The notes below the pieces were generated by a model. The model was not told the DNA's origin and ran no database searches. It saw only the letters and a program-made list of their open reading frames with translations. A stretch of DNA of 60,000 bases from Owenia fusiformis (lineage: Eukaryota; Annelida; Polychaeta; Sabellida; Oweniidae), in the NCBI GenBank assembly GCA_903813345.2, contig CAIIXF020000001.1, positions 57,927,885 through 57,987,884 of the forward strand. The letters are read 5' to 3'. How positions within the stretch are numbered: the stretch's first letter is position 1; the number at the start of each line of letters is the position of its first letter. A program made the translations under genes and the position numbers. Of the stretch, positions 44,163 to 57,355 are shown piece after piece.

Positions 44163-45069
44163 ATGAGAATGACTGTCTATGGTATATACATCAAGTGTTA
44201 GGGATCTGGAATTTAAGAATTGTAAACAACCTGAGACTAACATAAAATTTTATGTTAGTCTCAGAAACAACTGAGCAAGTATTCATTTGATTTTTGCAAA
44301 GAGTGAAGTTATAATTTAGCAAATATACAGATGTACAGTAGTGTGCAAGGCCTCAAACACCCACAGAAAGGGAAATGTTTGACTCAGTCCAAGAATCATT
44401 TTGTATTCTCAGGTGTCTCAATTACCAGCAGCGTAACTATGACCTAATGACAACACCTATTATAATACGATTTGCTTGGACATAGCCAGGTTTTACCAAG
44501 GGGGGGGGGGGGGGCAAGAAAAGCCAAGAAAGGGAGTATGCTAAATCAACAAAAGTTAAACCTAGTCTCTGGACCTTATTTCTTATCTGACATATCTTGC
44601 TGTATATTGAGTGCACTTGTTGACATGACAGTTCCTCAACAGTGAAAATAACTGCCAAAATATTTTTGTATTGCATATTCTGTTGCAAGAAAAATGATTC
44701 ATACAGAACATGCAAAATCATAACAGTAGTGTGAAAAGATGTTTCATCTCTGTGGCTTAAATTTGATCATGCTTTGATACCACAATATTACTGTTTCGAG
44801 CAGTGTACACTACAAATATACAGGGCATATCTTACCAATTTTTCTAAAAATTTGTTGACGGAAGTAACCTCTAAATTACACACTCTATGTTTGAATCATA
44901 AACGAAATCAATAAAATATGGAATCCTGAAGGAATGAAAAAATAAATCAAATAGATACCATGATAAAATGTACTATTTTATTCCTGAAAATAAATAATAT
45001 TTTTATTTCTAAGTCGCATTTTCAATAAAAATAATTTTTATCCTCCAATCAGATTGAAGGAAAATCTTC

Positions 45070-45149
45070 AGTTCAATGGCGGCAAATTTTATATTTTGAT
45101 TTTTTTTTCCACGTGCTGGTATTTAAATCAAGATTACTGCGGCTGTGAG
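45070..45149 (+). promoter_or_regulatory. CAD promoter/leader: E-box and 5' UTR exon
   Basis: CACGTG, the canonical Myc/Max and USF E-box, is at 45110-45115, 218 bases before the CAD ATG. A leader exon probably ends at 45149 (GTGAG then GTGAGC), and the coding exon's acceptor (TTTTCAG) is at 45278, giving a 129-base intron in the 5' UTR. CAATGGCGGCAAA at 45074 is YY1-like. The mammalian CAD promoter is a known Myc target through an E-box near the start site. Confidence 0.5.
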
Positions 45150-45327
45150 GTGAGCATGACATAAAATATATGTTCTTTGTAAAAGTAAGATACCCAGGCT
45201 CATACTGGACATCAGTTTTAGTACTACAGTTGTGTTTTCATTTAATTATTGTCACTTCAATCTTGACCTTATTTTCAGACAGAATTGATAGGGTTTTCTC
45301 AGGTCATCAAAGCAAAACAACAACAAA

Positions 45328-48300
45328 ATGGCAGCCACCTTATTTCTTGAGGATGGCAGTCAGTACAAAGGAAAATTATTTGGTGCTGCTGTTAGTGTAC
45401 CAGGTGAAGTGGGTGAGTATGCTTTGTCATCACAAATCTATTACATTGCTCAGTATGGAAAAAGCTGCATGGTTCAGTTCACAGGCATCATAAAAATCCA
45501 CCCACTGTGTTTTATCTGTTCCAATGCCCTGTGGTTCAGTTATACATTCTGATTGTATGATAATAAGTCACCAATAATTTCTGAAATAGCGTTTCTCTAT
45601 CCGTGTCAGGACTACACTAAACTGTATTTGTTTTGATTATTGTTTTCAGTTTTCCAAACTGGTATGGTCGGCTATCCAGAATCCTTGACAGACCCCTCAT
45701 ACCGATCACAAATTCTCATACTGACATATCCACTCATCGGAAACTATGGTGTACCAAAATACTCGGACGATAAATTTGGCTTACGTGAAACATTTGAGTC
45801 GAGTGAAATACATACCTCTGGTCTCATTGTTGGAGATCTTTCTGAGGAATACAGCCACTGGAGTGCAACTAAATCTCTCAGTGATTGGCTAGCTGAACAG
45901 AACATTCCTGCCATATATGGTATGTTTAAATACATGTACATCACAAAAATGTAACTAATTAAGGGCCAAATAATTAATTAACTTTTCATTTCTAGAAAAC
46001 AGATAACTGTCCAAAATACATTTTAAATATTTCATTTCATGTATAACAATTTAAAAAAATCATTTTTTCCATTTATGGAAAATAATTTCAGTAATAAGTA
46101 AATCCCCCTCAGGCCATATTTCCCCAAATGTTTTATTGTTCGTTAAAAACTGACATTATTTTAGATATTGATACCAGGGAATTGACCAAAAAGATAAGAG
46201 AGACTGGCACAATGCTCGGAAAGGTACTGTTAAGTATTGAGAATTTTCTTGATGAAGCATTTTGAATTGAGTACAATGTAATGTAAATGTTCAACATTTT
46301 CTCAAATAGATATAAATAATCCTTGAATGACAATACCACAGGTTTGAAATGATTGATCTTGAGAACTGGAGACTAGATTTAAAATTTTATTACAAGCTAA
46401 GGAGAGTTAAATGTGATATATTACATTCACTATTTCCTATAGATTGTTGTCGATGGTGTTGATCCTACGACTGTCAAATTTGATGATCCTAACAAGCGCA
46501 ATCTGGTAGCAGAAGTCTCTCTGAAGGTAGTAAATTAGATATGTTCTTTAATTAATAGTTGGTGTGTCTCCCTTTGCCATGCTTATAGCAGCAATTCTTT
46601 TCAGATATGACCTAACAACCTGAAATAGGGGCGTGGCATTTTGTAATCCTCATAAAACCTTTTTAAGGCATTTTAAAAGAGTTTCCTTGGAGGATCTGTC
46701 CTTACTGTCCTCTTTTTCCAACTCAATATCCATCTTATCTTTGTCAATTTGCAGACTCGTGCATTTAAATTTTAACATTGTGTTTCATTAGGAGCCAGTG
46801 ACCTACAACCCACAAGGTGACGTGAAGATTATGGCGGTTGATTGTGGGATTAAGCACAACCAGATACGATGTCTGTGTGAAAGAGGGGCTAGCGTCACAG
46901 TTGTCCCCTGGGACCATAAACTGCAAAGCAAAGGTGAAACAATATGTTGATTTTATTTGCACAGTAGACTTTTAGAATCTACTTTCTCCCAACCATTTAA
47001 CTATTTCTTTCATCCCCTATATAGCATGATTCATTGATATGTCTGTTTTGTCCTATTTCAGACTATGATGGTTTGTTCCTTAGCAACGGCCCAGGTGATC
47101 CCCAGTACTGTCAGTCTACCATTAACAATATAAGGACCGTATTGGAAGAGTCTAATCCCAAACCTGTGTTTGGAATCTGTCTTGGACACCAACTGCTTTC
47201 ACTAGCTATAGGAGCAACAACATTTAAGATGAAGTAAGTTACATTAGATTGAGTAAGTACTATAGGGTGGCACATGTGCCATTATTTTTAGAATGTTCTA
47301 TTGAAGGACAGGGAGGCAATGTAGTCCATATAGGTAATTGTTAGACAAATGTGCGCAATGATTGGCCTATTGAGTCCCCTTGAAGTTATGGACGTTGTGT
47401 ATATGTTTTTGTCATTTAATTTGATGAAATTCTTTATATTCATCCTATAGATATGGCAACCGAGGTCACAACCAGCCATGTTCACACAAAGACACGCAGA
47501 GATGTTATATAACTACCCAGAATCATGGATTTGCTGTCGACCCTGAATCTCTACCTTCTGATTGGTCAGTTCTCTTCACCAATGAGAATGACAAAACAAA
47601 CGAGGGAATTGTGCATAAGGGTAAACCCTTCTTCAGGTAATGATAATGCATACCTATTATACAACAATTTGAGAGATAAACTACTAAGGAAGACCATTTG
47701 TTTATGTCCACAAGCCTGTATGCTTGTTCATATTGCTTTTAACTTAGTTTAAATTCTCCATTTTGATTAATTCACTGAGGTACACATACAACATACATAA
47801 AGAGTAAACACCATTACATATTGAGTTTGCCTTTCTAAACATTGTCACTAATAAATGAATTTTAAATGTATTTACATACAGTACTCAGTTCCATCCTGAA
47901 CACATGGGGGGACCCCAGGACCTCGAGCTTCTCTTTGACATCTTCTTAGACCAAGTGAGAGATAGCAAGATGAGCAACAGTCCTATTACAGTGAGGGACC
48001 GCCTGACCATGGCACTTAGGTTTAATGGTGTTACTAAGGAGCCCTCTGCAGTCAGACCAAAGAAGGTGCTATTGTTGGGTTCAGGAGGTCTTTCTATCGG
48101 CCAAGCAGGAGAGTTTGACTACTCTGGATCACAAGTAAGTGATATAATGTATTTCTGAAAGATTTAATAAGTGATAATGTATTATTAGGGAATATGCTTG
48201 TTTCTTTATACCTGTATGCTTACATTATTTTTATAGCATCACTAATTTATTTTATTTGAGTAAATCACGACTTACTAGTTTTGCATCAGATACTGTAAGC

Positions 48301-51300
48301 CATTCATTAATATGAGTAAAATACAGAAAATGTTGTGCATGAGAAAGTTTGTTTTTCTTATGACACCAGCATGACACCCAATCAGATCGCGAAAGATCTT
48401 ACCATCGTAATCCATATTCAGCTGAGATATCATATTTCTTGTAATTTTTAACATGTACTCTACTTTGAAGGCCCTGAAAGCATTGAAGGAAGAGGGCATC
48501 CAGACTGTACTTATTAACCCCAACATAGCAACAGTACAGACCTCAAAAGGCATGGCAGACAAAGTATACTTCTTGCCTATCACAGCTGATTATGTCCAAC
48601 AGGTAAGATATTGATATATTTTCATCCAGTTGAGGCTGGTCGTTATTGTACTTAGTAGTCAGATTAGTGGGTGGCCGTGTCTCACTTTCAAGTCTGCATT
48701 TTTCAGACAAATCGCTCAGCTGATTAATTTGAAGTTTTCAGGGATATTTCTAGATCTGATGAGGTTTAGGGCACTTGTTGGGTAAATTTTAGGTTGCCAT
48801 TTTGGGTTTTTGGGATGATATTGATCAGCATGTGCCTCATTAATGTACAATGTTAGAGCTGTCTGTCACTAAAATTTATAATTGAGTAATATTGTTTTAT
48901 TATGATATTTCAAGACAAAATATAAAAATAAACATGACATTCTACTTACACATAAAAATTCTTTTCTCTGTATTTAGGTTATCAAGAGCGAACGACCTGA
49001 TGGGATTCTACTGTCATTTGGTGGCCAGACTGCTCTGAATTGTGGGATACAGCTGCGTAAATTGAACATCTTGGAAAAATACAACGTGAAAGTGCTGGGA
49101 ACACCCATACAGGCCATTGAGTGGACAGAGGACAGGAAGATATTTGCTGAAAAAATGTTGGAGATAAATGAATCAGTTGCCCCTAGTGAGGCAGCTTATA
49201 ACCTATCACAGGTAACATTTATTTTTTATTTATTTTATATTCTAAAATTGCGTAATTATACATGTATGTGTCAGAATGGAAAAAAGTGGAAAAAACTTTA
49301 AAAGACAGAAAAGGTTAGACTGGAAGGTTTTTTGATGACTGGGGCCTGAAGGGATTCTGAAAAAAGTTCGTTGTTTATAGGGTCATCATCGCTAAAAAAG
49401 ATATGTGGCTTTATGTCATTAGGTCTACTCTGTATAAGCAATTCCTCAGTGAAAACTATTCATGGATTTATAATGATGAACAGAAATACCTGTCATATAA
49501 CCAAACAGTTGATTTCTCCAGGTTGAGGCAGCTGCTGAGAGGCTTGGCTACCCAGTCATGATCCGGGCAGCTTTTGCCCTCGGGGGCTTAGGGTCAGGGT
49601 TTGCAGATAACAAGGCTGAGCTGTCGTCGCTCGCTCAAACAGCCTTTGCGCACACCAATCAGGTTCTTGTCGATAAGTCCCTGAAGGGCTGGAAAGAGGT
49701 GGAGTATGAAGTGGTTAGAGATGCTTATGATAACTGCATAACAGTAAGTTGCATTTTGTATCAATTTAAATTAAAAATTATTTCAAAAATTCACATTTTC
49801 AATCATTCAGCTATTTTATTGTTAAGAATTGACATAATTTTTTTGTTTTTCTTTAGGAGATATAAAATGATTGAATGTATATAATTTTTGAAATGTAATA
49901 TTGAACGTAAGTTCAAAAATATTCTGTCTATGTTGACTTCCATTTGTCTTATTGTATCTAGGTCTGCAACATGGAGAATGTAGATCCACTAGGCATACAT
50001 ACAGGGGAATCTATAGTGGTTGCTCCCAGTCAGACTCTTACCAATATAGAATACAACATGCTTCGAACAACAGCCATCAAAGTCATCCGCCATCTTGGAA
50101 TTGTCGGAGAGTGTAATATCCAATATGCTTTGAATCCAGAATCTCGAGAGGTTTGTAAAACTAATATACAGAATCATTCCATGGTGAATGAGGATTTATT
50201 TGCAGCCAATACAAACAATATACCCAGAGATTATAAAACATGCATAAAGAAAACATGTACTGTGAAATTAAAAAGTACATAAACTTACAGAAGTATGGAT
50301 ATGTTTCACCAGATATCTGGCAAATATCTTGTACAAAACCTCTTTAATATGTTGTCAGACTGCATAAAGGATTGGATGAATGTTGAATTTTGGTTAAAGT
50401 TCCTTAAATGCATTTTATAGTTGGACAATTTTCGATGCCTTGTTTCAGTATTACATAATAGAAGTTAATGCCCGACTGTCCCGTAGTTCTGCCTTGGCCA
50501 GCAAGGCCACGGGATACCCTTTAGCTTATGTAGCTGCTAAGCTAGGATTGGGTATACCCCTTCCAGTTCTACGGAACTCTGTCACAAATGAGACCACTGC
50601 ATGCTTTGAGCCTAGTCTGGATTACTGCGTCGTGAAGATCCCTAGGTGGGATTTGAAGAAGTTCACACGTGTTAGTTCTAAGGTAAGGGACCAAAGGTCG
50701 ACTGTTACAAGTACATGTAATATTTTTTTCTAGATGATAGGATTATTAAAATTATAACAGTATTGAATAGTACATAACATTGTAAAATAAGCTTCACGAG
50801 GTGTTATATATGAGATGCCACCTGGTGGTAAACTGGTAACTACCTTCTGGAACATGGAAATATGTCTTTTAGATTGGGAGCTCCATGAAGAGTATTGGAG
50901 AGGTAATGGCAATAGGACGCAAGTTTGAAGAGGCATTCCAGAAAGCTCTTAGAATGATGGATGAGAATGTCTGTGGACTGGATACAAATGGTAGAGCTGT
51001 AGATGATGAGGTTGGTCCTACTGCACTTTATAATATAACAATAAACATAATATCTGTTGTACATAAAATATTTACCCTTTCACGAGCTTGTGAATAAAAT
51101 GACTAGATCCCGACATATTCCTTTAAGTCATTCATAGATCTCACTCTGGCTTTTCAGTAAACAGCTGATTCTACATACACCATCTCACCATTTTTCCCTG
51201 TCAAGATCAGTGTTTATATTGTCACTGTAGTAAAGGTATCGATCATCTTGACTTTCGTCAATTGCCAATAAGGCATTTTAGACTAAGCAATCATCTCAAA

Positions 51301-54300
51301 GTTGAAAGTTTGATATTTGCCGATATTTTTCATTGTTACTAAACTGTCAGATTTCAGTGGGACAGGTGTACTTTCCTATGAAGCAAGTTTAGGTTAATGA
51401 GCCAGATTACTCATTGTACTCTGCCTACCTTAATCTGACTTTTCAGTCTTTAAACCCAAGTTGTGTTTTAGGAACTAGCCCATCCAACAGACCAGAGAAT
51501 CTTCGTATTGGGAGCAGCATTAAAAGCAGGCTATACAATAGACCGACTCTATGACTTGACAAAAATTGACAAGTGGTTTCTTTGCAAATTCAAGAATATT
51601 ATTGAAATGGAAAGACAGCTGGAATCAAATGAGTTGGTAGGTGGCCCAAGGAAGAGAGGATAGTTTTGTGTCATCATATAATTTACCCAAATGGAATAAG
51701 TGAGAGCAAACTTAGTCTGTCAAACTACATAAACTAATAAAACTCACGGTCTTCATATAGGCTATGATGTTTACTATTTTTGCACTAAATACCTTATTTT
51801 GCATATGGTACATGTTGAATTAATAAAATTGAAATTTCTCTTATATTTTTATTTAAGCCAACTGAGCTAGGGGCTGAACTTTTACTGAAGGCAAAGCAGC
51901 TTGGGTTTTCAGACATACAGATTGCTAGAGCCACACAGAGGTAGGCTCACATATACACACATATAATATTTGTCAAAGATTAGAGTAGCATTGAAAATTA
52001 GAAGTTAGAAAGAGTAAACACCCATGAAGTTGAGAATTCAAATAAATTGAACCAGATGAATTACTTTTCCCACAGATTTGCATTATTTGTTTATCACTTG
52101 TAGGTCAATGCCATCATCCATCCTAAATTAAAGATTTATTTCAAAATGAAGAGGGTAAAATATTGTGATAGTCACATCTTTGTCACGTTTGTTCAGAATA
52201 AGCAGTCAGTTTTTGAAACGTTTTATGTTAATGCAGAGTTCTACATTCTTACCTTACCTCATTTCAAAATGTTAAGTTGTCAATGTGTTTTGCAGCACTG
52301 AGCTTGTAGTGAGGCAGACCAGAATAGCACACAACATCATGCCATGTGTAAAACAAATAGACACAGTGGCTGCAGAATGGCCTGCTCATACAAACTACCT
52401 TTACCTGACATACAATGGGAAGTCTAATGACATTGAATTCACAGGGGGCTACACTATGGTGCTAGGGTCAGGTGTATATAGGATTGGTAGCAGTGTGGAG
52501 TTTGATTGGTGTGCTGTGGGCTGTATTAGAGAACTAAGGAAGGTTGGTTGTGTACATCTTTAATTAAATTGTGTATTATCTAGTTGCATTAAACTGTTTG
52601 TGCCTATAGAATCACCCTCCTGTCTGTTAATGTGTCCATCCATACTTCATTCTTTTCATAAGGTTGTCCGAATGTCTGAATATACATAGATTATGGTGTT
52701 TCATAGACATAGGTATTATGCAGACTATGATATTGCAGAGATTATATTGTTGTATTGCAGATAGGCAGAAAGACAATCATGGTCAACTACAATCCAGAAA
52801 CTGTCAGCACTGATTATGACATGTGTGATCGACTCTACTTTGATGATCTGTCATTTGAGGTAAGATTCTCCACAAATTGAGAATCACATTTAACAGCTTG
52901 AAATGCATCAATATACTGTTATCATATTTTTTTGCATCTACGTATTTACTGTAAAAACTTTAATATGAATTTCAAGTACAGAATTGGTATGTAAAGGAAA
53001 GTGAGCTGTAACTTCTATTTTTTAGACTGTGATGGATATATATGAAATGGAGAACCCTGAGGGTATTATCCTGTGTATGGGGGGACAGCTCCCTAATAAC
53101 ATCGCCATGGACCTACACAGGGCAAGGGCCAGAATCCTTGGCACATCCCCAGAGTCTATTGACAATGCTGAGAACAGGTTCAAATTCTCCAGAATGCTTG
53201 ATACAATCGGTATATTGCAGCCAAAGTGGAAGGAACTTACAGATGTGGAGGTGATTAGGGGGAGGGGGTTACATTTATAGCATTTAGGCTATTTTATAAA
53301 AGCTGTATGGGCATTTGAAAGCCAACACTGGCAAGACAGAGCACATAATCTTTCAAATGGCTCTACAAGGCTCTTTGCCAGTGCCTCTGCAATTTTGGTA
53401 ATTTCCAAATCTGGATAGCTAAACCATTTGGATCAATGTATGTGTACTATTATCTGCACCACATAAATTATTCTTGAATCCACGTTGTTGTTTATTTTCT
53501 CTTAAAATCCTCTATTAAATATTGTCCAAATCTTGTACACCCGCATATCTGTTGTTATTCTAGGCTGCAAAGAAATTCTGTGAAGAAGTAGAGTATCCGT
53601 GTCTTATCCGTCCTTCATATGTCCTAAGTGGCGCTGCCATGAATGTTGCACACACCTATCAGGATCTTGAGACATTCCTCACTCAGGCCAGTGATGTCTC
53701 AAAGGATCACCCTGTAGTCATATCTAAGTTCATCCTTGAAGCTAAGGTATGTAGGTATATACAGGGTGTCTCAAACCTAGCATGGTATTAATTCCTTTAC
53801 ACAGAATTAAAGCATCTTTGTTATTTATCTGCATTCTAATGTTACATGTACAGGGTGAGTTAAAATATAAGAACGTTTTTTGTCCGACTATGTATTTTGT
53901 CATGTATCCGCATCCATATTGTTTTTTGAAACTCTGTATTTTGAGTGGCTGTACGGATGTATTTTTTAAAAACAAACATGTATTCATGAATACAAACATG
54001 TATTTTTGTCGTTTTAGGAAATAGACGTTGATGCTGTTGCCGTAGAGGGGGAGGTGCTGTGCATGGCAGTGTCTGAGCACATAGAGAATGCAGGAGTCCA
54101 CTCTGGTGATGCTTCACTGGTCACACCCCCTCAGGATCTCAATGAAGAGACACTTGATAAGATCAAGATGATTTGTTGTGCAATAGGTCGAGAACTGGAG
54201 GTCACTGGACCATTCAACATGCAGCTCATAGCAAAGGTGGGGGCAGATATGATATGAGAAGTTGAGATCATTGATTAACTGATACATATACAAAAGTGTT

Positions 54301-57300
54301 CAAACTGAGAGATTTTCGGATGAAAGAGTTTTGCAGGTTTTAACAAATTGTACTATAGATTTATAAATGATTAAAAATCTGTTTCAGGACAACCAGTTGA
54401 AGGTGATAGAATGCAATGTTAGAGTGTCAAGGTCATTCCCTTTCGTCTCCAAGACACTAGATCATGACTTTATTGCCATGGCAACCCGTGTTATTGTTGG
54501 AGAAAAGGTGGATCCTGTAAATGTTTTGAGTGGGTGTGGACGAGTAGGAGTCAAGGTAAATGAAATAATATTTGTTTATTTTTTAATATGGAATATTGCC
54601 TATCATACTTTAATTGTTCCTTCAATTTTTTTTTCGTTTTTGTTTAAACAGTAAAATTACATATTATATTAAAAAAGTTTTGTGTTTTTGCATTTAGGTG
54701 CCAATATTTTCCTACTCGCGTCTTCCCGGGGCTGATGTCCTGCTAGGGGTTGAGATGGCCAGTACTGGTGAGGTAGCATGTTTCGGAGATGACAGATATG
54801 AGGCATACCTCAAGGCTCAACTAAGCTCTGGCTTTAAGATACCAAAGAAAAATATTCTGCTTTCCATAGGCAGTTACAAGGTAAATAACATTTAGTCTGG
54901 CAGAATACATGTACTGTAGTTTTAGTTTTCAGTATCAAGAGTGGAAAAATAGAAGAACTTGTATTGTCTTTCTTATAGGCTAAATATTCTAAATATCTAA
55001 CAGGTACAAGTGCTTGTGTGTTTTACCTAAATCATTCGTTGAATTTTTTTAATAATCAAGTTCACATTCAGTTAAAATGTGAAACCTCATATTTTATTTG
55101 TTTGTAGTCTAAGGTTGAGCTGTTGCCAACTGTGCGTACTTTGGAGAACCTTGGCTTCAACCTGTATGCCTCTATGGGGACTGCTGACTTCTACTCTGAA
55201 CATGGAATCAAGGTAAATTAACATGCAAAAAAACATACAAAATATAAGATGCAGAAATTAGTTTTAACTTCAAACAAATTAAATTCATTGTTAAAAGTAA
55301 TTTAGGTCTATTTATTTTACTGTTACATAGTATTCTCACAACCAGCAAAAAGTTTGATGTTCAACTGTTTAATTTTAAAACTTCCCAGATTTTTATATTA
55401 AGGTCAGTTGTCACTCAATGTATTAAATTACATGCATTCTAAAACTTGCTTCACACAGTTGAAAGCCGTAGACTGGCCATATGAAGATACAGGTGAACGC
55501 AGAGGCGATGGGGACCAGCGAACAATTGCCAACTATCTCATTGACAACCACTTTGATCTTGTGATCAACCTTCCTATGGCCAATAGGGGGTCCCGTCGGG
55601 CTGCCAGTTTTATGACACAGGGTTACAGAGCAAGGAGAATGGCTGTGGATTACTCCGTGCCATTATTGACTGATGTCAAATGCACTAAAGTTCTCATTGA
55701 GGTCAGTATATTCAGAAACTATTTTTCTGTCCAATATTTATTTCATGCATTGTTTCAAGATGACAAACAAACTTTTTATGGTCTCGTAGACATTGTTAGA
55801 ATTATTTCAGAAGTTTTGATATTCATGAGTGAGCTCTACCAAGAAATTATCTGAAGACTTCCCATTAATGATTTGCAATTAACATGCACATGATATATTA
55901 CTTAGGCTTTGCGTCGTTTGGGAGGGGCACCAGCCATGAAGACTCACATTGACTGCATAGCTTCACAGAGGGTGATCCGATTACCAGGTATATACAGTAT
56001 AGTAATCATGTACAAATGCCTGAATGCATGATACATTTATCAGAAGCTTCATTGATGTATACTCCTTTTGAGCGATATAGAATATTCTTTTTATACTTTC
56101 AGAGTTTAGACATTTTATTCTAAACATTGAATATGCAGTGGTTTGATTAAAAAACAATTGTTAACATTATGGTTAACATATATATTTTAACTATTTGTTA
56201 TATAGGTTTGATGGATGTACATGTCCATCTGAGGGAGCCAGGTGCAACCCACAAGGAAGACTTCGCCTCAGGGACAGCAGCCGCCCTGGCAGGAGGGGTC
56301 ACTCTCATCCTTGCCATGCCCAACACAAGCCCCGCTATCACTGATGGAGCAACATTTGCCCTTGCACAAAAGGTATGTCATGGAATGAATATACAGTAAT
56401 TTAAAAGTACATGTCATTAATGACTTGTACTGTCATTAATGACTTGTGACGAATGAGATATTTCTGAGACACCATCTACCAGATTATGATATATTTCTTC
56501 TAATTAATTTAAAGCACTCTCAATTGCAATTTTATAATATGTTGTAGACAAATGGGACAAAATATCGATCCATAGAATGTCATTGAAAAATGCAAAGTCA
56601 TAGAAATATGGGCCAGGTCTATTTGATTTAGGTTGGTTTGGGATGATTTGTGGTGGTGAAATGTGACATTATTTTAATCAGATCATAATTTAAGAAATAA
56701 TGTTTCTTCACCTCAACATTTTATTGTTTCAGCTTGCAAGACTGGGAGCGAGATGTGATTATGGAATATTTGTTGGAGGGAGTTCTGAGAATGCTACAGA
56801 ACTGCCATCTATTGGTGAAGCAGCAGCTGCTTTGAAGATGTACCTTAATGAGACATTCACAACACTTAGGATGGACCATATGACAGATTGGATGAAGGTA
56901 ATGTACATTATTGGTTCTGACACTTACTTCAGAGAAATCAGCTTTTTGTCTGATCATGCCTATAATTTAAAATGAAAATTGGAATACAGTCATTTTATTT
57001 GGAATTTCTTTAACATAGGATATTCACAACAGCATTTATTATTTGAAGAAATCAGTCATATTTGTTACTACTGTTACCCAAAATCAAAAATGTCAAAGTT
57101 AAAATGATTGAGGTAAATCAATGTTTACAAGAGAGTATAATTTATTCTATGGGTAAATCATAACTCCTTTGACCAATCAGAATGGAGGCAACCTTCTGAG
57201 ACTTCTGCAAATTTGTTTTTCAGCATTTTGAGAACTGGCCGAAGCACATGCCACTTTGTGTCCATGCTGAGAGCAGAACAACTGCAGCTGTATTATTACT

Positions 57301-57355
57301 GGCGGAACTCTATCAGAGATCTGTCCATATCTGCCATGTGGCTCGCAAAGAAGAG
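45328..57355 (+). CDS. CAD: CAD: carbamoyl-phosphate synthetase II / aspartate transcarbamylase / dihydroorotase, 5' three-quarters
   Basis: Twenty-nine exons with consistent phases: 45328-45412, 45650-45919, 46165-46223, 46443-46526, 46792-46933, 47062-47233, 47451-47636, 47882-48134, 48471-48602, 48978-49211, 49522-49743, 49962-50150, 50449-50682, 50873-51010, 51472-51636, 51858-51940, 52296-52542, 52761-52859, 53026-53250, 53564-53746, 54018-54236, 54388-54555, 54698-54880, 55108-55212, 55459-55701, 55906-55987, 56206-56372, 56733-56897, 57224-57355. They give 1622 codons. Cytosolic enzyme for the first three steps of UMP synthesis. Glutaminase: nucleophile C253 in [10 protein letters not shown]337 and E339 in FHPE. 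Synthetase: from [20 protein letters not shown] (exon 8) through two ATP-grasp halves to the allosteric domain (exons 24-26). Dihydroorotase: metal ligands H1473/H1475 (HVHLREPG), carbamylated lysine K1558 ([10 protein letters not shown]), H1592 (VHAE) and H1616 (HICHVAR), each within two positions of human CAD. The rest of dihydroorotase, the linker and the ATCase domain must lie past a donor at 57356. Confidence 0.97.
46560..46740. mobile_element. Partial copy of the PECR-intron MITE, in CAD intron 4
   Basis: Words TAGCAGCAATTCTTTTCAGA, ATATGACCT, TTTTAAGGCATTTTA, AAGAGTTTCCTT and TTTTTCCAACTCAATATCCA match one arm and the centre of the element at 31611-32255 in reverse orientation. Outer terminal repeats are missing here. 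Confidence 0.75.
50816..50828. promoter_or_regulatory. Second CTCF-core-like palindrome, in CAD intron 13
   Basis: TGCCACCTGGTGG, in the same repeat context (AAACTGGTAACTACCT follows) as the copy at 22066. It lies 45 bases upstream of CAD exon 14. Confidence 0.3.
53758..53880. mobile_element. Mariner-end relics in CAD intron 20
   Basis: TACAGGGTGTCTCAAAC at about 53760 and TACAGGGTGAGTTAAAATAT at about 53850 resemble Tc1/mariner termini in the same orientation. No opposite ends are visible, so these are fragments. Confidence 0.35.

Noticed and set aside
44163-44243. In-frame extension upstream of the RWDD3 start (MLVSGCLQFLN...)
   Set aside because: The RWD domain starts right after the MM at 44162; the extension has no family counterpart and is probably 5' UTR.
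44437-44721. 94-codon minus-strand frame upstream of RWDD3
   Set aside because: Contains a translated poly-C run and no domain; it lies between the RWDD3 and CAD starts.
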